Source of the DNA: Pseudomonas poae
GTDB lineage: Bacteria; Pseudomonadota; Gammaproteobacteria; Pseudomonadales; Pseudomonadaceae
NCBI GenBank assembly: GCA_028869255.1
Contig: CP110972.1
Span: 1,865,001-1,929,000, forward strand
Direction of reading: 5' to 3'
Length of the DNA stretch: 64,000 bases
Part shown: piece after piece, positions 8,463 through 17,587 of the stretch
How positions within the stretch are numbered: position 1 is the first letter of the stretch
How the letters are laid out: every line of letters begins with the position of its first letter
Notes under the pieces: model-generated
Databases searched by the model: none
The model's input: the letters and a program-made list of their open reading frames with translations, nothing else
Told to the model about the DNA's origin: nothing
Translations under genes and position numbers: made by a program

Positions 8463-9253
8463 AGCGCTCATCGCTGTTTGTGGTTCAACTGCTGTTCACC
8501 CTGCTGGTGTGCGCCTTTATGTTGGTGCCGGTGCTGATGTCATTGCTTGCTGGGCTCACGCGTAATTTCTTTGTGGGGCTGTCCAGCGGTTTGACCTTCG
8601 ACTGGTTGATCCAGGTGTGGCAAGCCTATTCGCCGACCGTGTGGTTGTCGTTGCAACTGGCCGTGGCGTGCGCGGTATGCGTCTGCGTGATCGGTGTGCC
8701 GGCGGCCTATGCCTTGGTGCGTATGAACAACCGCTTCAGCCGCGCCTTCGAAGAATTGATGGTGTTGCCGGTGGCGATGCCCGGCTTGGCCAGCGCCCTG
8801 GCGTTGCTGCTGACCTACGGCCAGTTCGGCACGTTCCGCAGCAGTTGGCTGTTTATCCTGGTCGGCCATGTGTTGTTCACCTTGCCATTCCTGGTGCGGC
8901 CGGTGATGGCGGTGATGCAACGCCAGCATTTGCCGGTGCTGGAAGAGGCGGCGGCGAGCTTGGGCGCCGGGCCGATCAAGCGCTTTTTCAGCGTGGTGGT
9001 GCCCAACTGCCGGGCAGGGATTCTCGCGGGTGTGTTGATGGTGGTCACACTGAGCCTGGGTGAGTTCAACCTGACCTGGATGCTGCACACGCCGATGACC
9101 AAAACCTTGCCGGTGGGCCTGGCCGACAGCTACGCCTCGGCGCGCCTGGAAATCGCCAGCGCCTACACCCTTATCTTTTTGCTGATGATCGTGCCGCTGC
9201 TGATTGCGTTGCAGGCCATCAGCGCTGGTTTGTCCCGTGGAGAGCGTCGATGA
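8459..9253 (+). CDS. ABC transporter permease (second subunit)
   Basis: A 264-residue permease of the PotC/PhnV type. The coupling loop (LEEAAASLGAGPIKRFFSVV) is near residues 160-180, with six predicted helices. GTG at 8459 overlaps the stop of the first permease by 4 bases (GTGA), and the 3' end overlaps the ATPase start by 4 bases (ATGA). A much longer reading of this frame begins inside the first permease and is not credible. Confidence 0.9.
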   Translation: MKRSSLFVVQLLFTLLVCAFMLVPVLMSLLAGLTRNFFVGLSSGLTFDWLIQVWQAYSPTVWLSLQLAVACAVCVCVIGVPAAYALVRMNNRFSRAFEELMVLPVAMPGLASALALLLTYGQFGTFRSSWLFILVGHVLFTLPFLVRPVMAVMQRQHLPVLEEAAASLGAGPIKRFFSVVVPNCRAGILAGVLMVVTLSLGEFNLTWMLHTPMTKTLPVGLADSYASARLEIASAYTLIFLLMIVPLLIALQAISAGLSRGERR

Positions 9254-10281
9254 CCGCTATCACTATCCGCCTGCAAGGCTGTCGCAAGGCGTTCGCCGAC
9301 GGCACTGTGGCCGTGCATGACTTGAACCTGACCGTCGAAGGCGGCGAAACCCTGGCGATTCTCGGCCCGTCCGGTTGTGGCAAAACCACCACCTTGCGCT
9401 TGATCGCAGGGTTGGAACGCCCGGATGTGGGCCAGGTGTTTTTCGGTGATCAGGACGTGACCCGCCTGCCCATCGAACGCCGCGATGTGGGCATGGTGTT
9501 CCAGAACTACGCGCTGTTCCCCAATCTGGATGTGGCCGGCAATATCGTCTACGGCCTGAAGATTCGCGGCGTGCCTGCATCGGATCGCACCAAGCGCTGC
9601 GACGAGTTGCTGGAGCTGGTGGGCTTGCAGCAACACGGCAAACGCAGCATCCACGAATTGTCCGGTGGTCAGCGCCAGCGCGTGGCATTGGCCCGGGCCC
9701 TGGCGCCGCGCCCGAAAGTGCTGTTGCTGGACGAACCGCTGGCAGCCCTGGATGCGCAACTGCGTGAGCGTTTGCGTAGCGAGCTGGACCAACTGCTGCG
9801 CGGCCTGGGGATCACCTCGGTGTTTGTCACCCATGACCAGGGCGAAGCCATGGCCCTGGGCGATCGCATCCTGGTGATGGAACACGGCCGCGTTGCGCAG
9901 CTGGCCAGCCCGCGTGAGATCTACCAGAAACCGGCCAATGCCTTCGTCGCAGGTTTTGTCGGCAACCTCAATGCATTCACGGTGATCGAGCCCTCGGCGT
10001 ATGGCCTGAAAGTCTGCGGCGGCGAATTGCCGTGGCATGAGGCCAACCTGCCCGGCACCGTGTATTGCCGCCCCGAGCACCTGCGGGTGATGGAGGGCGA
10101 GGGGCACTTGCACGGCCATCTGCTGGCGCAGTTTTTCCAGGGCGCGCAAAGCCGTCTGCTGGTGGATGTGGGCGGCCCGCAGCCGCTGTTGGTAGACAGC
10201 AGCGACAACCAGCTGTACGCCGTCGGCACACCGATGGCCCTGGCCATCGCGCCGCACATGTTGTTCACCTTGAATGCTTGA
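9250..10281 (+). CDS. ABC transporter ATP-binding protein (PotA/FbpC type)
   Basis: A 343-residue ATPase that energises the importer. The Walker A motif GPSGCGKTT is at residues 39-47, the Q-loop follows, the signature LSGGQRQRVALARAL is near 137-151, Walker B LLLDEPLAALD is near 157, and the H-loop VTHDQGEA follows. The C-terminal 100 residues form the TOBE-type regulatory domain typical of PotA, FbpC and PhnT. It overlaps both neighbours, in keeping with one tightly packed operon. Confidence 0.94.
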   Translation: MTAITIRLQGCRKAFADGTVAVHDLNLTVEGGETLAILGPSGCGKTTTLRLIAGLERPDVGQVFFGDQDVTRLPIERRDVGMVFQNYALFPNLDVAGNIVYGLKIRGVPASDRTKRCDELLELVGLQQHGKRSIHELSGGQRQRVALARALAPRPKVLLLDEPLAALDAQLRERLRSELDQLLRGLGITSVFVTHDQGEAMALGDRILVMEHGRVAQLASPREIYQKPANAFVAGFVGNLNAFTVIEPSAYGLKVCGGELPWHEANLPGTVYCRPEHLRVMEGEGHLHGHLLAQFFQGAQSRLLVDVGGPQPLLVDSSDNQLYAVGTPMALAIAPHMLFTLNA

Positions 10282-11125
10282 GAGTCGACTTTTGAACCGT
10301 CCGTTTGTTGTTGCGCAGATCAGCGATCTGCACCTTAAAGCCGGACAGCGCCTGACGTATGGGGTGGTGGATACCCTGGGCGCGTTGCGCCGTGCCGTCG
10401 ACCATCTGAACGCCAGCCACCCACGGCCCGATATCGTGGTGGTCAGCGGTGACCTGGTGGACTTCGGCCGCGCCGACGAATACGCCGTGCTGCAGCCTGA
10501 GCTGGCGCGCCTGAACATGCCGTGCTACCTGGTGCCCGGCAACCACGACACACGCGGGCCGATGCTGGATGCGTTCCGCGATCACGCGTATCTGCCGCTG
10601 TCGGCCGATGGCCCGTTGGACTGGGTGGTGGACGAGCACCCGCTGCGCCTGATCGGCCTGGACTCGACCATCCCCGGTGGCCATGGCGGGCAGTTGCTGG
10701 ACAGCCAGTTGCAGTGGCTCGATGAGCAACTGGCGCTACGCCCCGAAGTGCCCACGCTGCTGATCTTGCATCACCCGCCGTTTATCAGCGGCATCGGCCA
10801 TATGGACCGCGAACCCTTCGTCAACGCCGCTGCGCTGGAGCAGGTGGTGGCTCGCCACCCGCAAGTGGAGCGCCTGCTGTGCGGCCACCTGCACCGCCCG
10901 ATGCAGCGGCGGTTCGGTGGCAGCCTCAGCTGTGTTTGCCCCGGCACCTCGCATCAGATTGTGCTCGACCTGCAAGACGCCGCGCCCGCGCATTTCAACC
11001 TGGAGCCGGCGGGTTATCTGTTGCATCGCTGGGATGCGCAACACGGCTTGATCAGCCACAACGGCGTATTCGGGGACTACCCGGGGCCGTATCCGTTTTA
11101 TGACGCTCAAGGATTGATTGACTGA
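10274..11125 (+). CDS. Metallophosphoesterase (class III phosphodiesterase, GpdQ/CpdA type)
   Basis: A 283-residue binuclear-metal phosphodiesterase. All the metal-ligand blocks are visible: DLH (18-20), GDLVD (59-63), GNHD (89-92), LHHPP (166-170) and GHLHR (205-209). Family members cleave cyclic nucleotides or glycerophosphodiesters. Because the gene overlaps an ABC-importer ATPase gene and has no signal peptide, a role in hydrolysing the imported phosphodiester in the cytoplasm is the simplest reading. Substrate identity is inference; a cAMP phosphodiesterase role is the alternative. Confidence 0.88.
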   Translation: MLESRLLNRPFVVAQISDLHLKAGQRLTYGVVDTLGALRRAVDHLNASHPRPDIVVVSGDLVDFGRADEYAVLQPELARLNMPCYLVPGNHDTRGPMLDAFRDHAYLPLSADGPLDWVVDEHPLRLIGLDSTIPGGHGGQLLDSQLQWLDEQLALRPEVPTLLILHHPPFISGIGHMDREPFVNAAALEQVVARHPQVERLLCGHLHRPMQRRFGGSLSCVCPGTSHQIVLDLQDAAPAHFNLEPAGYLLHRWDAQHGLISHNGVFGDYPGPYPFYDAQGLID

Positions 11126-11253
11126 AGTTTCACGGAGGTCAACTAAGCAACTAGTCGTTAGTTAACGCAGCGGTCAACTCACGTTTGGCCGCGTGCATCC
11201 TACTGTCCATTTTTTGCGCCCGGAACTTGGATTCCGTGCCGGAGTTCGTCCTG

Positions 11254-12573
11254 ATGAAAGCCACTTTGAATGTATTAAGCGTATTGACCGGCGGCCTGGG
11301 TATTGCCCTGAGCCCCTTGGCCTCGGCTGATTTCCTTGCCGACAGCAAAGCCAACTTGAGCATGCGCAACTTCTACTTCAACAACGACAACCGTGACGGC
11401 ACCGCCGCTCCGTCGAAGACTGAAGAGTGGGGCCAGGCGTTTATCCTCAATTATCAATCGGGTTTTACCGACGGTACCGTGGGCTTCGGCCTGGACGCCG
11501 TCGGCATGCTTGGCGTGACCCTGGACAGCGGTGGCGGCCGCCACGTGGGCAGCTCGATGATCCCCAACGACGACGGCAAGGCCGCCGACAACTGGGCCCG
11601 TGGCGGTGCGACGGCCAAGGCGCGGTTTGCCAAGACTGAGCTGCGCTACGGCTACCTGCGGCCGAACCTGCCGATTCTGGTGAGTAACGACGGGCGCCTG
11701 TTGCCGCAGTCTTTCGAAGGTGGGCAAGTCACCAGCAAGGACATCGACAACCTCACCCTGATCGGCGGCCAACTCCAGCACACCACCGGCCGTGGCTCCA
11801 GCGACCGCAGTGGCCTGGCGGCAGCGGGCGGCACCCAGGAAAGCAATAAATTCAACTACGCCGGTGCCGATTACCAAGTGACCAAGGACCTGCTGGTCCA
11901 GTACTACTACGCCAACCTCGAAGACTATTACCAGCAACACTTTGCCGGCCTGATTCATGTATTGCCGTTGGGCGACTATGGCTCATTGAAGACCGACCTG
12001 CGCTACTTCAAGACCACCTCCGACGGCAAAAACAGCACTGTCGCCGGCCGCGCCGAAGGCTACAAGTTGGGCGGCTATACCAAGAACGGCAACGGTGAAA
12101 TCGACAACAATACCTGGAGCGCCGCGTTCATCTACTCCCTGGGCCCGCACGCGATTACCGCGGGTTACCAGCAAGTATCGGACGACAGTAACTTCGCGCA
12201 ACTCAACCAGGGTGGCCTGGTGAACAAAGGGGAGGGCGGCTCCAGCCTGTACCTCTACACCGACCGCACCGTGCAGACCTTTATCCAGGCGGGCGAACGT
12301 ACGGCCTTTGCTCAATACGCCTATGACTTCGCGTCACTCGGCGTACCGGGCCTGAAGGCGTCGGTGATGTACTTGAAGGGTGAGCATATCCTCACTGCCA
12401 GCGGCAACGATGCGAGTGAGTGGGAGCGGGATATTTCCCTGGATTACGTGGTGCAGAGCGGCACGTTCAAGAACGTCGGGTTTGGCTGGCGTAACGGCAT
12501 GTCGCGCAGTGAAGTGGCGCGGGACCAGGATCAGAACCGGGTGTTTGTGAGTTACTCGATTCCGTTGATGTAA
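11254..12573 (+). CDS. OprD-family outer-membrane porin
   Basis: A 439-residue porin of the OprD/OpdX type with a signal peptide (cleavage after LASA, residue 25), the early FLADSKANLSMRNFYFNND signature of this family, alternating beta-strands and a C-terminal VSYSIPLM strand. The ATG at 11254 has GGAG 9 bases upstream and gives a normal signal peptide; the frame's earlier ATG adds 23 residues that do not fit one. It lies 128 bases after the phosphodiesterase gene and probably supplies the outer-membrane entry for the importer substrate. The gap contains an inverted repeat, AACTAA (11141-11146) and TTAGTT (11158-11163), and a repeated GGTCAACT. Confidence 0.92.
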   Translation: MKATLNVLSVLTGGLGIALSPLASADFLADSKANLSMRNFYFNNDNRDGTAAPSKTEEWGQAFILNYQSGFTDGTVGFGLDAVGMLGVTLDSGGGRHVGSSMIPNDDGKAADNWARGGATAKARFAKTELRYGYLRPNLPILVSNDGRLLPQSFEGGQVTSKDIDNLTLIGGQLQHTTGRGSSDRSGLAAAGGTQESNKFNYAGADYQVTKDLLVQYYYANLEDYYQQHFAGLIHVLPLGDYGSLKTDLRYFKTTSDGKNSTVAGRAEGYKLGGYTKNGNGEIDNNTWSAAFIYSLGPHAITAGYQQVSDDSNFAQLNQGGLVNKGEGGSSLYLYTDRTVQTFIQAGERTAFAQYAYDFASLGVPGLKASVMYLKGEHILTASGNDASEWERDISLDYVVQSGTFKNVGFGWRNGMSRSEVARDQDQNRVFVSYSIPLM

Positions 12574-12580
12574 CACCCCT

Positions 12581-12674
12581 TGTGGCGAGGGAGCTTGCTC
12601 CCGTTGGGCTGCGCAGCAGGCCCAGAAAAGCGGGAGCGCTGCGCACTCCAACGCGAGCAAGCTCGCTCGCCACA
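12581..12674. repeat. Paired REP element, diverged
   Basis: TGTGGCGAGGGAGCTTGCTC opposes GAGCAAGCTCGCTCGCCACA across a 50-base centre with a GC-rich inner hairpin. It is a variant of the GTGGCGAG class and sits between the convergent porin and diguanylate cyclase genes, where it may also end transcription. Confidence 0.85.
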
Positions 12675-12707
12675 ACAAGCGCGCTTGCCACGATTGCGCG
12701 CCAGTGC

Positions 12708-14351
12708 TCAGGCCACTCGGTTTCGGCCTGCGCCCTTGGCTTCGTACAAGCGCATATCCGCTCGCTTGAGCAGCGCCAGTGAGTCCCGATCCGAAGGCTC
12801 GGCCACGCTTACGCCGATACTTACCGTTACCCGGCCCACCGCCTGAAACTGTGCAGCCTCCACGGCTGCACGGATTTTTTCGGCGACCACGTCTGGGCTG
12901 TCCGGTTCTTCGACTTCGGGCAGCAGCACCGCGAACTCTTCGCCGCCGTAGCGTGCGACAAAGTCGGTGGCGCGGGTGGTGCTTTCAATCAATGCTGCCA
13001 GTTGGCACAGCACGTCATCGCCGATGGCGTGGCCGTAGGTGTCGTTGACCCGTTTGAAGTTGTCCGCGTCGATCAGCAGCAGGGCAAAGGTGCGGCCGGT
13101 GCGTTGGAACAACAGGCTGTTTTCGGCGAGTTTTTCATCGAAACGCCGGCGGTTGTAGACGCCGGTCAGGGCGTCATGGGTGGCCAGTTTCAGCAGGTCG
13201 GCGTTGGCTCGGGTGAGGTCGGCGGTGCGTTGGGCGACGGTGGCCTCCAGAGAGGCGTTGGCTTCCTGCAGCTCGCGTTCCTTGGAGAGCAATGACTGAG
13301 TCATCCCGGTGAGTGAGCGCCCCAGTTGGGCAATCTCCAGCACGCGGTGCTCCTGGGGGAAAACCGCGCCAGGTTGATGGTCCTGCACCTGCTTGGCGGA
13401 TTTGGCCAAACGTTCGATGGGCCGGCTGAGGGTGGAGGCCAGGTAGTAGGCGACGAGGCCGAACACGACCGCAGCGATCACTCCCAGCAGCAACAGCTTG
13501 TACAGCAGCACGCGTGCCGGTTGCAGCGCCACCTCCAAGGGTTGGCGCACCATGATGTACCAGGAAACCTTGGCATTCGAGGGGCTGGGCACTGCTACCG
13601 ATGCGGTCACGTAGCCGTTGCCGGCGGACCACCCCGCGAGCTTGCCCAGGTTGGCCGGCGGCATCTGCTCACCCGCCAGCACCTGCGGGTAGAGCACTTT
13701 GCCGTCGAAGTCGACGATCAGGGCCTCCAGCTCCGGCAGGGCATCCTTTTGCATTACCGCAGAATCGACGATCTGCGTCACCCAACGCCAATGCGCATGG
13801 GCCCCCAGTACGCCGATGGTTTCACCTTGGGCGTTACGAATCGGCGCGGCGAAATCGATAAAGCGCAACGGCTCGCCATTGGCCGCCCCCAGCAGGAGCT
13901 TGGCCAGCAGCACGGCTTCATGGGGATCACCGGTGTACTCGCCGCGCATGCCCGCCTGAAACCATGGCCGCTGCTGCACCGACTGATTGACCAGCAGCCC
14001 GTTGACCGCCTGACGCACTTGGCCATTGGCGTCGGCTACCCCCATCCACGCGTACTCGGCGCGCGATTGGGTGCGCAACTCCATCAAGGTCAGGATATCC
14101 GGAGCGTCCAGGTTGCCCTGGCGAAACAACGGCGCCTTGCTCAGCAACGACACTTCCAACTGTCGTTCGCGCAGTTGCACGGCCAACAGCGCCGCCGTGG
14201 AGCGGGCGGTGCTCAACAGCGTGTTGCCGCTGGCCTGCTTCATCTGCTCAGTGGCGATATGGCCCACATAGAAGCCCACGCTCAACAGTGTGAGCAAGGA
14301 CAAACCGGCAAACCAAAGGGTCAGGTGACTGCGCAGGCTGGCTTTGATCAT
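12708..14351 (-). CDS. Membrane-bound diguanylate cyclase with Cache and HAMP domains
   Basis: This 547-residue protein makes cyclic di-GMP. It has an N-terminal membrane helix (about 13-33), a large periplasmic double-Cache sensor (about 40-275), a second helix (about 283-305), a HAMP linker, a short coiled coil (about 362-385) and a GGDEF domain. The active-site motif is intact as GGEEF (469-473). An inhibitory I-site RATD (460-463) lies exactly five residues before it, so product inhibition is expected. No EAL domain is present. The Cache domain suggests sensing of a small periplasmic ligand such as an amino or organic acid; the ligand is unknown. Confidence 0.94.
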   Translation of the reverse strand: MIKASLRSHLTLWFAGLSLLTLLSVGFYVGHIATEQMKQASGNTLLSTARSTAALLAVQLRERQLEVSLLSKAPLFRQGNLDAPDILTLMELRTQSRAEYAWMGVADANGQVRQAVNGLLVNQSVQQRPWFQAGMRGEYTGDPHEAVLLAKLLLGAANGEPLRFIDFAAPIRNAQGETIGVLGAHAHWRWVTQIVDSAVMQKDALPELEALIVDFDGKVLYPQVLAGEQMPPANLGKLAGWSAGNGYVTASVAVPSPSNAKVSWYIMVRQPLEVALQPARVLLYKLLLLGVIAAVVFGLVAYYLASTLSRPIERLAKSAKQVQDHQPGAVFPQEHRVLEIAQLGRSLTGMTQSLLSKERELQEANASLEATVAQRTADLTRANADLLKLATHDALTGVYNRRRFDEKLAENSLLFQRTGRTFALLLIDADNFKRVNDTYGHAIGDDVLCQLAALIESTTRATDFVARYGGEEFAVLLPEVEEPDSPDVVAEKIRAAVEAAQFQAVGRVTVSIGVSVAEPSDRDSLALLKRADMRLYEAKGAGRNRVA

Positions 14352-14482
14352 GAGGACTCATTTGAATGTTTGGTTTTGAGCATAGTACGCGTAATGGATC
14401 TGGGGCGATCAACCACAAACGTTCAAGATTCCCCGGCAATTGCCTCAGTAGACTCGCATTACTTTCACTACTGCAGGTTCCC

Positions 14483-15085
14483 ATGGACATCTTCCTCTAC
14501 GCCTTCAGCGTCATGTACAGCCCGGGGCCCGTCAACTTGATGGGCTTGAACGCCGGGCTCACCGGCAAATTCCGCCGTTCCAGTGGGTTCTATATCGGCG
14601 TGGGGTGCGCGATGTTGCTGATGTTCGTGGTGTTTGGCTACACCGGTGAAGCCATCATCTCCCAGGCGGCGTTGCCGTATATCTCGCTGATCGGCGGCGT
14701 GTACACGCTGTACCTCGCGTACCAGGTGTTCAGCGCCCGCACCGAGGTTGAAGCGTCGGGCACAGCGTCCAAAACCCTCACGTTCTGGAACGGCCTGGTG
14801 ATCCAGTTGCTTAACCCTAAAGGCATCGTGGCGGTGTTGCCGATCACCAGTGTGATGTTGCCGGCGGCGCATATTACCGGGGCCTCGATCTTTGGGGTTT
14901 CGGCGTTGCTGGGGCTGGGCGCCGTGGGTGCGCCATGGGTCTACGCCTTGCTCGGCGCGTTGCTGGGGCGACGGATCAGCGGGGCGGCGGCGTTTACCTG
15001 GTTCAACCGCTGCATGGGCCTGGCGCTGGCGGGTTGCGCGTATTTCATGTTTCACGCGTTCTATGTGCACCTGATCTCAACATGA
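14483..15085 (+). CDS. LysE-family amino-acid exporter
   Basis: A 200-residue membrane protein of the LysE/RhtB family. The N-terminal SPGPVNLMGLNAGL block (residues 12-25) and the LNPKG motif near residue 112 are both characteristic, and about six membrane helices are visible. Such proteins export amino acids or derivatives. The start MDIFLYAFSV is chosen over an ATG 117 bases upstream, which would add a non-membrane leader. It lies 97 bases before metE, perhaps by chance. Confidence 0.88.
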   Translation: MDIFLYAFSVMYSPGPVNLMGLNAGLTGKFRRSSGFYIGVGCAMLLMFVVFGYTGEAIISQAALPYISLIGGVYTLYLAYQVFSARTEVEASGTASKTLTFWNGLVIQLLNPKGIVAVLPITSVMLPAAHITGASIFGVSALLGLGAVGAPWVYALLGALLGRRISGAAAFTWFNRCMGLALAGCAYFMFHAFYVHLIST

Positions 15086-15113
15086 GTGGATCTTGTGATC
15101 ATCTAGAGTAAAA

Positions 15114-15126
15114 TGAGTTTGTCTCA
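15114..15126. promoter_or_regulatory. Possible MetR-type site upstream of metE
   Basis: TGAGTTTGTCTCA is a TGAG-N5-CTCA dyad 56 bases before the metE start. MetR sites in other bacteria follow TGAA-N5-TTCA, so this is the right spacing with one symmetrical change. No metR gene is nearby, and no riboswitch-sized leader exists in the 97-base gap. Confidence 0.35.
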
Positions 15127-15182
15127 CGATGAGCGTCTGTCGACAATGGCTGCCATAAATACCGACATTGGAGTTGTAAGTC

Positions 15183-17471
15183 ATGGCAGTCGCTCATTCC
15201 CTTGGATTTCCGCGCATTGGACGCGATCGTGAACTGAAAAAAGCGCAGGAAGCGTTCTGGAAGGGTGAGCTCGACGAAGCCGGCCTGCGCGCCGTTGGCC
15301 GTGACTTGCGCAAGACCCACTGGGACCTGCAGAAACAGGCCGGCATCGAGTTGTTGCCCGCGGGTGATTTCGCCTGGTACGACCAGGTGCTGACCCACTC
15401 GCTGATGTTCGGCGTGATCCCGGAGCGTTTCCGCCCAGCCGATGGCAAAGCCACCCTGCAAACCCTGTTCGGCATGGCGCGTGGCGTCAGCGACAGCTGC
15501 TGCGGCGGTGCCCACGCCCAAGAAATGACCAAGTGGTTCGACACCAACTACCACTACCTGGTGCCTGAATTCAGCGCCGACCAGCAGTTCCACCTGGGGT
15601 GGGACCAACTGTTCGAAGAAGTGAAGGAGGCCCGCGACCTGGGCCACACCGTCAAGCCGGTGGTGATCGGCCCGCTGACCTACTTGTGGCTGGGCAAGGC
15701 CAAGGGCGGCGACTTCGACAAGCTCGACCTGCTTGACCGCCTGCTGCCGCTGTACGGCCAGATCTTCCAGCGCCTGGCTGAGCTGGGCGTTGAATGGGTG
15801 CAGATCGACGAACCGATCCTGGTGCTCGACCTGCCGCAGGCATGGAAAAACGCCTTTGAACGAGCCTACAACCTGATCCAGCGTGACCCGCTGAAAAAGC
15901 TGGTGGCTACCTACTTCGGCGGCCTGGAAGAGAACCTCGGCCTGGCGGCGAACCTGCCGGTGGACGGCCTGCACATTGACCTGGTGCGTGCACCGGACCA
16001 GTACCCGACGATCCTCGACCGCCTGCCGGCCTACAAGGTGCTGTCCCTGGGCGTGGTCAACGGCCGTAACGTCTGGCGTTGCGACCTGGAGAAAGCCCTG
16101 GCGACCTTGCAACACGCCCATGAAAAACTCGGAGATCGCCTGTGGGTGGCGCCGTCCTGCTCGCTGCTGCACAGCCCGGTTGACCTCGGCCGCGAAGACA
16201 CGCTGGATGCCGAGCTGAAAAGCTGGCTGGCGTTTGCCGTGCAAAAATGCTCGGAAGTCTCTGTGCTGGCCCAGGCCGTCAACGCGCCGCAAGCGCCCAA
16301 CGTGCTCGCTGCCCTGGCTGAAAGCCGCGCCGTACAAGCTGCCCGCGCTGCTTCGCCGCGTATTCACAAGCCGGCGGTGCAAGCGCGTGTGGCGGCTATC
16401 ACGGCCAAGGACAGCCAGCGTCAGTCACTGTTTGCCCAGCGTATCGAAAAGCAGCGCGCCGGCCTGAACCTGCCCTTGTTCCCGACCACCACCATCGGCT
16501 CGTTCCCGCAAACCGCGTCGATCCGCTTGGCGCGCCAGTCGTACAAAGCCGGCAAGCTGAGTGAAGCCGAATACGTCGAAGCGATGCACAGCGAGATCAA
16601 ACACGCCGTCGAGGTGCAGGAAAACCTCGGCCTGGACGTGTTGGTACACGGTGAAGCCGAGCGTAACGACATGGTCGAATACTTCGCCGAGCAACTGGAC
16701 GGCTATGTGTTCACGCGCTTCGGCTGGGTACAGAGCTATGGTTCGCGCTGCGTGAAACCGGCAGTGATCTTCGGCGACCTGAGCCGCCCCAACGCTATGA
16801 CGGTGGAGTGGATCCGCTATGCCCAAGGTCTCACCAGCAAGGTGATGAAGGGCATGCTGACCGGCCCGGTGACCATGCTGATGTGGTCCTTCCCCCGCGA
16901 AGACGTGAGCCGCGAAGTGCAGGCGCGTCAACTGGCGCTGGCGATTCGCGATGAAGTGGTGGACCTGGAAACCGCCGGCATCAAGATCGTACAGATCGAT
17001 GAAGCCGCCTTCCGCGAAGGCTTGCCGTTGCGCCAGGCGCAGTGGCAGCACTACCTGGACTGGGCGACCGAAGTGTTCCGCCTGTGCGCCTCCGGCGTGC
17101 GTGACGAAACCCAGATCCACACCCACATGTGCTACAGCGAGTTCAACGATGTGATCGAGTCCATCGCGGCGATGGATGCCGACGTGATCACCATCGAGAC
17201 GTCGCGTTCGGACATGGAGCTGCTGGACGCATTCGAAGCCTTCGCTTACCCGAACGAGATCGGCCCGGGCGTCTACGACATCCACTCGCCACGCGTACCG
17301 GATGCGTCGGAGATGGCCAACCTGCTGCGCAAGGCGGCCAAGCGGATCCCGGCTGAGCGTCTGTGGGTGAACCCGGACTGCGGTTTGAAAACCCGTGGCT
17401 GGCCGGAAACCGAAGCGGCGCTGATTCATATGGTGACAGCAGCGCGTCAACTGCGGACCGAGTTGGCTTAA
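15183..17471 (+). CDS. metE: Cobalamin-independent methionine synthase
   Basis: This 762-residue enzyme transfers the methyl group of 5-methyltetrahydropteroyl-triglutamate to homocysteine, the last step of methionine synthesis. The duplicated barrel is complete: an N-terminal Meth_synt_1 domain (to about 320) and a C-terminal catalytic domain (about 430-755). The zinc ligands are visible as H648 and C650 (THMCYSEF) and C733 ([11 protein letters not shown]). The folate-binding IGSFPQT motif is near residue 440. GGAG lies 12 bases before the ATG. Length is typical. Confidence 0.97.
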   Translation: MAVAHSLGFPRIGRDRELKKAQEAFWKGELDEAGLRAVGRDLRKTHWDLQKQAGIELLPAGDFAWYDQVLTHSLMFGVIPERFRPADGKATLQTLFGMARGVSDSCCGGAHAQEMTKWFDTNYHYLVPEFSADQQFHLGWDQLFEEVKEARDLGHTVKPVVIGPLTYLWLGKAKGGDFDKLDLLDRLLPLYGQIFQRLAELGVEWVQIDEPILVLDLPQAWKNAFERAYNLIQRDPLKKLVATYFGGLEENLGLAANLPVDGLHIDLVRAPDQYPTILDRLPAYKVLSLGVVNGRNVWRCDLEKALATLQHAHEKLGDRLWVAPSCSLLHSPVDLGREDTLDAELKSWLAFAVQKCSEVSVLAQAVNAPQAPNVLAALAESRAVQAARAASPRIHKPAVQARVAAITAKDSQRQSLFAQRIEKQRAGLNLPLFPTTTIGSFPQTASIRLARQSYKAGKLSEAEYVEAMHSEIKHAVEVQENLGLDVLVHGEAERNDMVEYFAEQLDGYVFTRFGWVQSYGSRCVKPAVIFGDLSRPNAMTVEWIRYAQGLTSKVMKGMLTGPVTMLMWSFPREDVSREVQARQLALAIRDEVVDLETAGIKIVQIDEAAFREGLPLRQAQWQHYLDWATEVFRLCASGVRDETQIHTHMCYSEFNDVIESIAAMDADVITIETSRSDMELLDAFEAFAYPNEIGPGVYDIHSPRVPDASEMANLLRKAAKRIPAERLWVNPDCGLKTRGWPETEAALIHMVTAARQLRTELA

Positions 17472-17483
17472 ACGCGGTAAAAG

Positions 17484-17570
17484 TGTGGGAGCTGGCTTGC
17501 CGGCGATTGCATCACCCCGGTATCACTGAAACACCGAGGTGCCCGCATCGCAGGCAAGTCAGCTCCCACA
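17484..17570. repeat. Paired REP element, GTGGGAGC variant
   Basis: TGTGGGAGCTGGCTTGCCGG opposes GGCAAGTCAGCTCCCACA with a 45-base centre. It lies between the convergent metE and DUF1624 genes. Confidence 0.8.
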
Positions 17571-17587
17571 GCAAAGCAACCGAGTGG

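Noticed and set aside
13326..14540. A 404-codon plus-strand frame opposite the diguanylate cyclase gene
   Set aside because: Antisense shadow with no domain and no ribosome site; the minus-strand gene has all the expected motifs.
15086..15182. Cobalamin riboswitch before metE
   Set aside because: The gap is only 97 bases and lacks the conserved B12-box and multi-helix layout.
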